From: Leishmania donovani
Taxonomy: Eukaryota; Euglenozoa; Kinetoplastea; Trypanosomatida; Trypanosomatidae
DNA: 64,000 nt
Direction: 5' to 3'
Assembly (NCBI RefSeq): GCF_000227135.1
Contig: NC_018257.1
Coordinates: 267,105-331,104, forward strand
Every line of letters starts with the position of its first letter. Within the stretch, counting starts at the first letter, position 1. This document shows positions 52,816 through 61,808 of the stretch, one piece after another. The notes under the pieces were generated by a model. The model was not told the DNA's origin. It worked only from the letters and a program-made list of their open reading frames with translations, and ran no database searches. The translations under genes were made by a program, and so were the position numbers.

Positions 52816-53510
52816 AAGCATCAAGAGCAAACCGATAAGCAGAGCAAGAGCGAGATGGAAAAGGGTTGCGTCTGCGGAGGACGCACGGAAACAGGCTAAC
52901 GGGTGTTTTTGTTTTTGAAAACAGTCGTTACTGGCATGCCTATCATTCAGCCGCGCAGACGCTATCTGGGCGGGCTGGCCTGTTGCCGCGTGGTAGAAGA
53001 GGAAGCGGCCGCTTTCCCCCATCGCCCACAAAGGCGCCCTCTCTGCTAACCGCTCCACGAGCCGTCTTTACTGGTGTGCACGTACTTGCAGCNNNNNNNN
53101 NNNNNNNNNNNNNNNNNNNNNNNNNNNNNNNNNNNNNNNNNNNNNNNNNNNNNNNNNNNNNNNNNNNNNNNNNNNNNNNNNNNNNNNNNNNTCTCGGTGT
53201 CAGCGGCCCGACCGCACACACACACACACACACAAGCATCAAGAGCAAACCGATAAGCAGAGCAAGAGCGAGATGGAAAAGGGTTGCGTCTGCGGAGGAC
53301 GCACGGAAACAGGCTAACGGGTGTTTTTGTTTTTGAAAACAGTCGTTACTGGCATGCCTATCATTCAGCCGCGCAGACGCTATCTGGGCGGGCTGGCCTG
53401 TTGCCGCGTGGTAGAAGAGGAAGCGGCCGCTTTCCCCCATCGCCCACAAAGGCGCCCTCTCTGCTAACCGCTCCACGAGCCGTCTTTACTGGTGTGCACG
53501 TACTTGCAGC
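52774..53510 (+). repeat. 319-bp direct duplication around an N gap
   Basis: Bases 52774-53092 and 53192-53510 appear identical and are separated only by the 99-N run at 53093-53191. It has the same unmerged-overlap pattern as at 6212-7002 and 40031-40785. It begins inside copy B of the 0.6 kb duplication. Confidence 0.9.
53093..53191. other. Assembly gap (99 N)
   Basis: Fixed-length placeholder between overlapping contig ends; probably no missing sequence. Confidence 0.95.
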
Positions 53511-54128
53511 GGTGTGGCGGAGGGGAAGAAATATGCCCGCCTTGATGTTCGGTCCTGCTTGACTCTGCCCATCTCTCTCGTTCATCTATCTTGCCTCTCT
53601 TCAATTTCCTTTGGTGGACCGCCGTAACTGTTCTCGTGCGTTTACGTGGAACGTTGTCGTCTCGCCCGTCATCGCATGCGGAACGGTCATCTGCATGTTG
53701 TACGTGTGCGTATGTTGTGGCGGTACTGATGGCGTTGTTGTTATGCCTGAACTAGAAGCAGTCTGTGCGGGAGCCTATCGGTCTGCTTGTGCACGTGTGT
53801 TTGTGTGTGGAGGCGCTACCTCAGTCTGCCGTGTCTCCCTCTCTCCCTCCCTCCCTCCCCAGGAGTCCGCAACGCTGCAGAAAAAGTGGTGCAGTAGCGG
53901 GCACGGTCGTCCGCCACATCTTCTTTTCTGTAGCTTCTTGCCCTTCCTCCTCCTTTTTCAGCCTTCTTTTTTGCTTCACATAGCCGCAGCGGACGGAGAA
54001 TGTTCGTTGTCGCGCACAGCTGATAAGTGCGCTTCTCTGGTAGGTCTTTTTTGTGCTCTCTCTCAATCTTCATCTGTCTGCGTCTTGGGCGGCCCTGACA
54101 CGTCGATTGCGAGGCCCCCGACCTGCGC
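53511..54128. other. Spacer upstream of the 587-aa gene
   Basis: No gene is visible. T/C-rich tracts at about 53828-53860 and 53930-53970 could serve as trans-splice signals. Confidence 0.5.
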
Positions 54129-55892
54129 ATGGTACGACGACCCGCAAAGGACGCCAGAAGGGAGGGGGATCGCCACGACCACCGACCTTCGCGCACGGGG
54201 AGGAAGAGACGGCACGGAGAGGATGTTAGCAGCAACACGCCGCCGCTTTCTTCCACGTCTTACCTTGAGTCACATCAAACGCAAGGGAGAGTGAAGTCGC
54301 CTATTTCGCGCAAGCATGACGGGTCGCACAGCAGGAGCAGCAGCTCTTCGGGGCAGCACCGCTATGGGCGCTATCGACACCGCGAAGGACAAGAGCGGCG
54401 CGCCGGCGTTGACGACGATGAGAAGCACCTTTACAGGAGTTCGGACAACAGGCACGGCGCCCGGCAGCACCAACGACGTGCGAGTGACGACAGCGTGCAC
54501 AGCGATGAAAACCGGCGCCGCCCGTGTCCGACGTCGATGACTGATCCAGCTCCGTCTCCGCAGGAACCCATGACCGTCCCACTCGCCGCAAGCGCTACGG
54601 TCCTCCCAAGGGCAAATCTCGCAGTTAGTGCACCGCCAGGTGCAACGAGAGCCGGCCACAGTAAGCGCCTTCCCGAGGAACTCGCTGAATCTCCACACAC
54701 GCAGCCGCCTCGCATGGAGACAATCAATGAGCGCAAACAGCTCTTCCGCACGCGGTTGTACACGACTCCTCTGCGAGTGCCGGCTACCGAAGGCGCAGAA
54801 CAGCGCGGCGAAACTCCCGGTGCAAGCCTCACAGCGACTGGCGCCACGCCCAACGACTCTGTCGCCGGGGCTCCCTTGCTGCGTGCCCCGCCGCCCGCTA
54901 TCCTGTCTGCAGCTGGTGGGCCGGCATCTCTCAGCATAGTCAAGACGGTGCCGTTCTCGGAGGAGGAGCACCTTGCATGGCTCTGTGCACCAGCCTCGCC
55001 GACAGAGATCCGCGCAAGCGCGGCGGTGCCTCCGGGGGCGGCGGCGGCGTCGTCCCGTGGCCTCGCCTGCACCGAGCGAATTCCTCGCGCACAAAGTGAG
55101 GGAGAGCTCAAGCACGAACCCGACCGTCGCACCGTTGGCGCGACGGCAACTCAACAACCCCACCTCTCCTCCGGAGCTTCGGACGTGCTTGGGAACGATG
55201 CGCCTGCTTGTCTACAGGGCCTGGCGGCGGCACCGACGGCAACCGCGCCGAACACAGCCACGCCGTTGGCGCCGCAGCATGGGGAAATCAGCTACAAGAG
55301 CAGCTTCTCTGTTCTCACGTCGTGGGACGCATTGATGGTGGCACCACCGCTACTGCGCACCACCCCCCGCATGCCGAGCCTCTTGACCCAAGATGCCGAC
55401 AGCATTGGCACCGCTGTTGTGCACTCGAGCAGGTCGACCTCGGTAACCCACGCGTGTGTGAGCAACGATACTGCGCGTATACCGTCAACGGGCTCACGTG
55501 GCGAGCTGCTCATCGGCACTTCACCTGCCACGGAAAAGGGCGAAGCAAGACAAGGAGAAGAGGCACGCGCTGACGCGGCGCTGCAGCAGCCTCTCTTCCC
55601 ATCTTCGTGCTGCACCCGCACTCCCACCACAGTCCCCTCTAGGCTGAAATGCGACGGGCGCGAGTGGTCGCCCGAAGACTTAGTGCATCAGTTCGAGGAG
55701 GATAGCGCGCGCACCTTTGTGAAGCACTTTACGAACGGCCTTGTGTTCGTCGACCCGCCGTGGTTCATCTGCCCAGTGCTGCTGGACAACTGCGAACACC
55801 CATACTACATGACATGGATGGACGAACTCGAAGTCGGCTCCGTGGAGGAGGCGGTGGCAGAGGCCAAGGCAAAGCTGCTGACAGATGCGTAA
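54129..55892 (+). CDS. Protein of unknown function, mostly disordered with a short conserved-looking C-terminus
   Basis: I do not recognise this 587-aa protein. The first 140 residues are extremely rich in Arg, His, Ser and Asp (many R-R, H-R and S-S-S runs), resembling RNA-binding or splicing-factor linkers. Residues 140-520 are Pro/Ala/Thr-rich without structure. Only the last 65 residues look folded: an acidic helix with F-E-E-D-S-A-R-T-F-V-K-H-F, then V-F-V-D-P-P-W-F-I-C-P-V, and a final amphipathic helix rich in Glu and Ala. No signal peptide or membrane segment is visible. ATG 54129 is used because it begins the open frame; an internal start is possible. It is probably a nuclear or RNA-associated protein, but this rests on composition alone. 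Confidence 0.65.
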   Translation: MVRRPAKDARREGDRHDHRPSRTGRKRRHGEDVSSNTPPLSSTSYLESHQTQGRVKSPISRKHDGSHSRSSSSSGQHRYGRYRHREGQERRAGVDDDEKHLYRSSDNRHGARQHQRRASDDSVHSDENRRRPCPTSMTDPAPSPQEPMTVPLAASATVLPRANLAVSAPPGATRAGHSKRLPEELAESPHTQPPRMETINERKQLFRTRLYTTPLRVPATEGAEQRGETPGASLTATGATPNDSVAGAPLLRAPPPAILSAAGGPASLSIVKTVPFSEEEHLAWLCAPASPTEIRASAAVPPGAAAASSRGLACTERIPRAQSEGELKHEPDRRTVGATATQQPHLSSGASDVLGNDAPACLQGLAAAPTATAPNTATPLAPQHGEISYKSSFSVLTSWDALMVAPPLLRTTPRMPSLLTQDADSIGTAVVHSSRSTSVTHACVSNDTARIPSTGSRGELLIGTSPATEKGEARQGEEARADAALQQPLFPSSCCTRTPTTVPSRLKCDGREWSPEDLVHQFEEDSARTFVKHFTNGLVFVDPPWFICPVLLDNCEHPYYMTWMDELEVGSVEEAVAEAKAKLLTDA

Positions 55893-56887
55893 GCGCTCCC
55901 GGCTGCGCGGTGGAGGGGCTATTGCGGGTGGGCGACGACGTGGCGTATGGAGCCATTGGCGAGCAGCAGTCGTGGCGTGTACAAGGCTGCGCCTCTCTGC
56001 TGAGGGACTCCTCGACTTTCATTGACTAGTGGGCCTTGCTTTCACCGCTGCTGTTGTGGCGGCTGCAGTGAGCCGCTGTATCTGACCCCCCGCCCGCTGC
56101 TTCGTCCCGCTCCTCTGCCGCCCACCACTCTCAGAGGTGGCGCGCAACACTCCTGCCTAGCCAGACAGGGAGGCTTCATGTACCCATCTCCGCACTCCCT
56201 TCCCCTCTACACACGCACCAACCCATTAGCACTGACGTCGGCACTGCGCAATGCCTTCGCTCTCTTCTTGCCCTTTTCTTATCGAGAGTGTCGCATGTCC
56301 GCCTCTCTGTCCTTGCGAACGAACGCGTGCATGCGTGTGGAGCGCGCCACCACACGTCGCACAAGCGATTTGCTCTCCTTCCTCTCGAGCCTCTTTCTTC
56401 ATCGGTTCTGTTGGTGCGACTTGTCGCTGCCCATCCTCCTCCCGGTCTCTCCCTTGTATATCTACGCATGTTCACATTCACGCGCGCACACCCACACCGA
56501 CCACCCTGCGCACCCCCTCGCCCTCACACCCCGCTCTCTCTCTCTCACGCAACCGACTCTTGTCTGCTGCTCGCACATTCTGTCTGTCTGCCTGTGACCC
56601 GCTCGCCGGCCCAAAGAACCCCTCCCGCACGGACTTCCTTTTCTTTCGTCGTTCCTCACAGACACCGGTGACACGGAAAAGTTAAGACGAAGAAAGCGCC
56701 GCGCTGACGTGACTGCCTCCCCCCTCCCCATTCCATTTCTTTCAGTTTCGCTCCGCCCTTTGACTTGTGCGCGCCCTCCCGCCTCCCCTTCTCCGGTCAC
56801 GCGGAACTGCTGGCAGTTCAAAGGCATAATAATCTAAACGTGTACCTCACCACGCATCACGACATACCTTTTTCTACGGATTCTACC
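55893..56887. other. Spacer between the 587-aa gene and p22
   Basis: No gene is visible. It is strongly C/T-rich in its second half (about 56380-56640 and 56718-56745). Confidence 0.55.
56716..56745 (+). promoter_or_regulatory. Predicted spliced-leader acceptor for p22
   Basis: A continuous C/T tract (about 56716-56743) ends in AG at 56744-56745. No ATG intervenes before 56888, giving a leader of about 142 bases. Confidence 0.5.
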
Positions 56888-57589
56888 ATGCGCCGCACCT
56901 TCAACAAGCTGGGCCTCTCTGCTCTGCGCGCCTGCCGTGGCGCCGGTGCGGCTGGGACCGCTGCGTCCGCTCATATGTCTGGATTCGACCGAGTGCCGTC
57001 CACATCTGCGCCGACGGCGCTCACGGTGCCGCGCCGCTCCGCCAGCGACGCCGCGCTCGCCGATGCCACCCGCCGAGAGCTGGAGGAGGAGATGGGTCGC
57101 AGCGACAAGCCAGAGCAGCCGACGCCGCCAGCCGGCTGGCAGGTGGTGCGCAAGCCCGGCACGTGTACCTTTGACCTCACCAAGTCTTTCGAGGGTGAGG
57201 AGCTGGTGGTGCGCTACAGCACGAACCAGGACTCCGATAAAGCAAACAGCCACGACATTTTTGTGTACATTACACAGACGAATGGGCAGACGATGCAGGC
57301 GGATCTGAGCATTGAGGAGGGCGAGCTGGTGCTGAACAACATCCGCTTCTACGACGAGGCAGCTCTCGCGAAGGACACCAGCGCCGAGGCGGAGGCGAAG
57401 CGGAATGAGCTGTACACCGGCCCGCTGGTGCACGAGTTAGACTACGATCTCCTGAACTGCGTGATGACGTACCTGGAGAAGCGCGGCGTGGACGAGAAAC
57501 TCGGCGAATTCGTGGTCTTGTACAGCTTCTGGGCGGAGCAGCAGGACTACGAGGCGTGGCTGACCACCATGAACAAGTTTGCCTCGTAG
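56888..57589 (+). CDS. p22 / MAM33-family mitochondrial acidic matrix protein
   Basis: The 233-aa protein begins with a basic presequence (M-R-R-T-F-N-K-L-G-L) followed by an Ala/Ser-rich stretch. The mature part is acidic with the MAM33/gC1qBP (p32) pattern: a central beta-rich region including F-V-Y-I-T-Q-T-N-G and D-L-S-I-E-E-G-E-L-V-L-N-N-I-R-F-Y-D-E-A, and a C-terminal helix region Y-L-E-K-R-G-V-D-E-K-L-G-E-F-V. These proteins form doughnut-shaped trimers in the mitochondrial matrix. In Trypanosoma brucei the p22 homologue is required for editing of COII mRNA, so a similar role in kinetoplast RNA editing is likely. The size is normal for the family. The start is the first ATG after the predicted splice acceptor. 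Confidence 0.9.
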   Translation: MRRTFNKLGLSALRACRGAGAAGTAASAHMSGFDRVPSTSAPTALTVPRRSASDAALADATRRELEEEMGRSDKPEQPTPPAGWQVVRKPGTCTFDLTKSFEGEELVVRYSTNQDSDKANSHDIFVYITQTNGQTMQADLSIEEGELVLNNIRFYDEAALAKDTSAEAEAKRNELYTGPLVHELDYDLLNCVMTYLEKRGVDEKLGEFVVLYSFWAEQQDYEAWLTTMNKFAS

Positions 57590-59170
57590 GTGACGAACAG
57601 TTTGCAGGAGAGCCGGTGGAGGAGAGCGCGAGAGAGAGCGAAGCGAGGGACCCACGCTGGCATGCTCGCTCTCTCTTCGCGTTTGTGTCTCCGTGATTTG
57701 TTTGCGTTCAACAGAGCGGGTGCGTGTAAGAGCGACGGGGTTGGTGGTCGTGGCAGGGGACAAGTGTGGGCGAAGTAGTGAATGGAGGGGGACGCACAAC
57801 GGGCGACTGGCTACCCTCAAACCTCCACTCAGCTAGGAAGCTCAGAAGGCAAAGGCGGCAAGAGGGGGTGGGGTGGAGTAGAGCGGAGATGCAACGCCTG
57901 ACTTATGTTGGGGCGCTTACGTCTCTCTCATTCTAAGTTTCCTCCTCCTCCCTCCAACACCGCTAACACCCTCTTCACGCGCGTCTTACCTTGCGCCTCG
58001 ACTGCTGCGCAGCTCCGCGCAAGTGCGGCCCACATGTTCCTCTCCTTCCCCACAGAGAGAACTTCTCTCTGTACGTGCGCGGATGGGAAAACAAGTGAGA
58101 ACCTGGTCGTGCGACTCTGCTTGAGGGTGCGATGCAGGCTTGCTATCGTCGATTCCAACACCCTTCCCGCTTCCGCCATCGCACTTTTCCCACGATGACA
58201 GCGGCAAACACAGAAGGGGGGGGGTGGCACAGCGAAGGGGGAGAGGCAAGGGTGTGCATGCAAGAAGAGGCGATCATTCGCACTTGAGCTGTGATGTCGA
58301 GGAGTGAGGTGGGAGAGGGGAGGTGCACACTCGGCGGCTCGCTGCGCGACGTGCTCTTGTTCTCCCCTCCCCGTCAGTGCTGTTGCCGCCCTCATCTGTT
58401 GTGGGCGCGAGTGGAGAAGTGCACGCGCCAGTGAAAGCGACCGTAGCTTAGGTGCTGCTTCCCCTCTCATGGTCAGAGCTCCCCTCCCTTCTTCGACCTT
58501 ACTGTGCCGCGGCTTTTTCTTAAGCGTACATAACTGTTTGTGTGCCTCGGTAAAGGGCACGGGAACGATGGAGGGGAGGAGGACGCGCCGGGGGAGAGGG
58601 GGGCGGCGGGTGATGTTTTTCGACAGTCGCCCTCCCCTTAATCTCTCCCATTACGCTCCTCCTCTTCATGTCACCGCGGAAGCAAGCCACAAGAAAGAGA
58701 AAGAAGAGGAAGAGGCGGCAGCAGCAGCGGCAGCACCAGAAGCGGGCGAAAAGGCGCACGAGACGTCATTTGCTAGCATCACCGGCTGCCGCCCTGACTC
58801 TTTCGTTCTGCGCGCGGGGGCTTTTGAGCGCTCGCTACAGACAGCTGTGCAGAGAGGGAAAGGGAGGGGGAACGAAGAGGAAAGGAATACAAGTTGTGTT
58901 CAGCACGACATGTAAGCATGCAAACGGCGCCGCTCAGGCCTCGTCTCCCCCCCTCCTTTTGATGCTTCACTTCTTTTTCTCTCGCAGCAGCTACGAGGCC
59001 GCTTGCTGCAGTCGCTTTCTTCTACTTTCGCACTTCCCCCTCCTCTCCGTCTCTTCGTGGTTGCTGGAGTCATTGCATCTGCGCAGGTTTGCGCGCCGTC
59101 TCGACCCTTTTCTTCTGAAAGTCACTGGGAGCGACTAAGAGCAGCAGTCGTGGTATTGCATCCTGCTCAA
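57590..59170. other. 1.6 kb spacer between p22 and ATG5
   Basis: No gene is visible. A frame of 203 codons at 58304-58915 is low-complexity (Lys/Glu/Ala runs). T/C-rich sequence at 58940-59080 provides splice signals for the ATG5 gene. Confidence 0.55.
58945..58987 (+). promoter_or_regulatory. Predicted spliced-leader acceptor for ATG5
   Basis: C/T-rich sequence from about 58943 to 58983 precedes AG at 58986-58987. A second strong tract ending in gcgcag near 59087 is an equally good candidate. With either, the first ATG is 59171. Confidence 0.4.
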
Positions 59171-60673
59171 ATGCGCTCGCAGAAGGAGTACATCGGCGGC
59201 GTGCCCGTCGTCGTCTCCCTCGCAGATGGCGATATCCTTCACCCCACCGACCGCCCTGCACCTGCAGCGTTTGTGCTGCCGCGCACCACGATGCTTCTCG
59301 CTATTGTGCGGGACCTCCTTCAGCTGTTTCGCCCGTACGCGGCGGCACTGCACCCAGAGACGACGCAGGTGTGGTTTAGCGTCCGCGACACCCCGCTGTC
59401 GTGGCTGTATCCGGCAGGTGCCGTCAAGGACTACGTGAACGAGTGTGTCCGCGAAGAGCGGGCGGCACACCTCTCGGCGTCATCGACGTCATCCCCGTCC
59501 TCATCAGCAGCAGCAGCGCTTCTGCAGTCTCATCTGTGCTCCATCTTGAGTGAGCCGCTCGAGCTCAGCTTCCACATCCACTCTCTCACGAAGGGGAGCT
59601 CGCTGGCCCGCACCGTGCCCCTCTACATTAACTACGACAGACTGGAGGAGCACATCCGGATGGAGGTGAAGCAGGCGCACAAGGCTGCCTACACTGTGCT
59701 CTACGGCAACTACACCATCTATCAGCGCGAAGCTGAGTCGGCGCTGCAGGCGGCCGTTGGTTTAGCACTCTACCGGCCCTTTGACGCTGCGGCACAGGAG
59801 CAGCTCCAGCAGCAGCGCTACCGCGACCCCGGTTTGAGCGGCAGCGGCGGCGCCGGTGTAGGCAATGGCGGCTACTCGTCAAGCAGCAGCCCCGGTGGTG
59901 GGTATTCGGCGCCCTTTGCATTTACATCTCCATACCTCCTGGCCGAATACCAGCAGCTGCTCCGCGGTCTGCTGACGCCTCGGCCACACGTGGCGTACCT
60001 CATCCGCATCGGATTCCCCTTCGCCTATCGAGGCGCGGCAGGCCGGAGCGAAAGCGGGTACTTACAGTACGATGCTCACCGTGTCTCAGCAGCTCCGGCG
60101 CTAGCACTCTCAGTAACGGCGACGGAGGCGGCAGCTGCTCCGACGATTGAGCCGGAGCAGCTGCCTCTGGGTCTGCTGCTGTGGCGACTGTTCCGTGCAC
60201 CTGTTCTGCGGTGGAAGGCCCAGCAACCGCAGGAGCATCCTAGGGACAGCACATCGCCATCTACCTCTGCGCACGCTTCAGCAGTGGTGCTCAGTGAAGT
60301 GGAGCGCACTTATCAGCAGCTACTGCGCACCCTTGCCCCCTATTATGCTGACCCTCCGCGTTGCGCGACGGATGAGCTGGAGAAGCAGGAGCCGCTCTTG
60401 ACCAGCACCCCGCCGGAGCCGCCGGCGTGGGCGGCGTGGGAGCACGCGATGGTGCAAGCCTTCATGCGCGACTACGAGGAGCGCCCCGAGAAATGCGGTC
60501 TAGGACTTGAGTTTGCGGAGGCTGCCGCGCCGTCTGCCACCTCGCCCAATGCTGGCCGCCGCGTGCGCTTTATGGTGCAGGGCATCCAGCCCCCGCTTTC
60601 GACTCCCGGTAGCTTCCTGGAGGCGCATCTCTCCTCTAGCGACCGCGCCATTTTTGTCACGGTTCAGGTATGA
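59171..60673 (+). CDS. ATG5: Autophagy protein ATG5
   Basis: The 500-aa protein matches ATG5 at its diagnostic blocks. The N-terminus has G-G-V-P-V-V-V-S-L with a following L-P-R-T-T-M-L segment (family: 'IPTxFxL' and 'LPRxSYL'). V-W-F-S-V-R-D-T-P-L-S-W-L-Y-P-A-G at about 67-83 parallels 'VWFEYEGTPLKWHYPIG', and L-E-L-S-F-H-I-H-S-L parallels 'WxLxVHFKxFP'. Next come a lysine-containing helix (V-K-Q-A-H-K-A-A) where the ATG12-acceptor Lys is expected, Y-L-I-R-I-G-F-P, and the C-terminal V-Q-G-I-Q-P-P-L-S-T-P family motif. ATG5 is conjugated to ATG12 and promotes ATG8 lipidation on forming autophagosomes; in Leishmania major it is known to be needed for autophagy and mitochondrial health. It is nearly twice the human length because of low-complexity inserts, notably Ser-rich near 105-120 and Gly/Ser-rich near 220-250. 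The start is the first ATG after either splice candidate. Confidence 0.87.
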   Translation: MRSQKEYIGGVPVVVSLADGDILHPTDRPAPAAFVLPRTTMLLAIVRDLLQLFRPYAAALHPETTQVWFSVRDTPLSWLYPAGAVKDYVNECVREERAAHLSASSTSSPSSSAAAALLQSHLCSILSEPLELSFHIHSLTKGSSLARTVPLYINYDRLEEHIRMEVKQAHKAAYTVLYGNYTIYQREAESALQAAVGLALYRPFDAAAQEQLQQQRYRDPGLSGSGGAGVGNGGYSSSSSPGGGYSAPFAFTSPYLLAEYQQLLRGLLTPRPHVAYLIRIGFPFAYRGAAGRSESGYLQYDAHRVSAAPALALSVTATEAAAAPTIEPEQLPLGLLLWRLFRAPVLRWKAQQPQEHPRDSTSPSTSAHASAVVLSEVERTYQQLLRTLAPYYADPPRCATDELEKQEPLLTSTPPEPPAWAAWEHAMVQAFMRDYEERPEKCGLGLEFAEAAAPSATSPNAGRRVRFMVQGIQPPLSTPGSFLEAHLSSSDRAIFVTVQV

Positions 60674-61808
60674 TGTCAGCGAGGATTTTGTAGAGAGGAG
60701 AGGTGGAGGTGGGAGAAGGAGGAGGACTAAGCGGGGGCATCGTGGGAAGGTGCGCGGTTGGACTGCTGCGCACTGCTTTCTCCTTTTGTGTCTCTTCACG
60801 TTCATGCTTGCGCGTCTCTCTTTTTCTGCTGCTGCCGCGTGCGCTTGAGGTGGGAGCGCTTGTGCCCACGATAGTATCGCGCCCCCTCTGCAACTCTGTG
60901 CACGTGCGTGGTCGCGCGCCTCCGTGGCTGTGCTTGGGCTGTCTCGGTGTCTGTGTGTGCTTGTGTGCCGGCAATACTTCCAGTGTGTCTTTCCCTCCCT
61001 CTCTCAGCCGTCTGAATCTCCGTTTGTCTGCCTTGCTGGTGCCGCGGACGGCTTCCCCCCTTTTCCTCACGCAGATCCACACATCGGGGAGGGGAGGAGT
61101 GGGGAGGGGTGTGTGTGTGTGCGTGTGTTGCAGGTGCAGGGGAGCCGGGCTCTGTGTCTTGACCCTTTTCTTTCTGCTATTTCCCTCTCATTCACTTGTC
61201 CCTCTCATTCTCTCTTCGTTGCCCGGCGCCTACCCACCCCCATCAAGCATCAAGCAAACACACGCACACGTACACATACATGCGCGCATACAAGTGCGTG
61301 GGAGTGGGGAGACGCTATGAAATCACGAGGTCCTCTTCCCCTTCCCTGCTTGGCCCTTTCACCTGACGCACGTGCTCGCGGCATCGAGGACGGTGGTTGC
61401 GGCGGTCTGCACGCTGCATTGTCTGTGCTCTGGCGCACAGTTGTCTTTTGCCAACCTCCGTTTGCTTGACGGGAACGGGCGTTGCGCTCTGCACAGTCTT
61501 CCCGCTTCTCCTGCTTTGGCTTTTCCCACCTCCCCCCTCCTCTCTCTTTCTCCGTCTTTTTGTGAGTCCATGCCTTGTGCGCGCTTTCTTCTCTCAAACG
61601 CAGACGGTGCTCCGGCCGTGCACGGATCACCACCCCACCACCTCTAAACTAGTCGGTCACCGAGGCGGCTGTACGGGGTAACTGTGCCGCGGCTGTGCGG
61701 TGCACCGCTTCGCTCCCTTCTTCAGTCCCAACATTTTCTTTCCTTCTCTCCTCGGTGCTGCACGTCGGTGGGAGCGCTGCGTTGCAAACCCTCACACATC
61801 CCTTCCCC
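60674..61808. other. Spacer between ATG5 and the last gene
   Basis: No gene is visible. It has a TG run at about 61110-61130 and T/C-rich tracts at about 61500-61565 and 61710-61760 suitable for trans-splicing. Confidence 0.55.
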
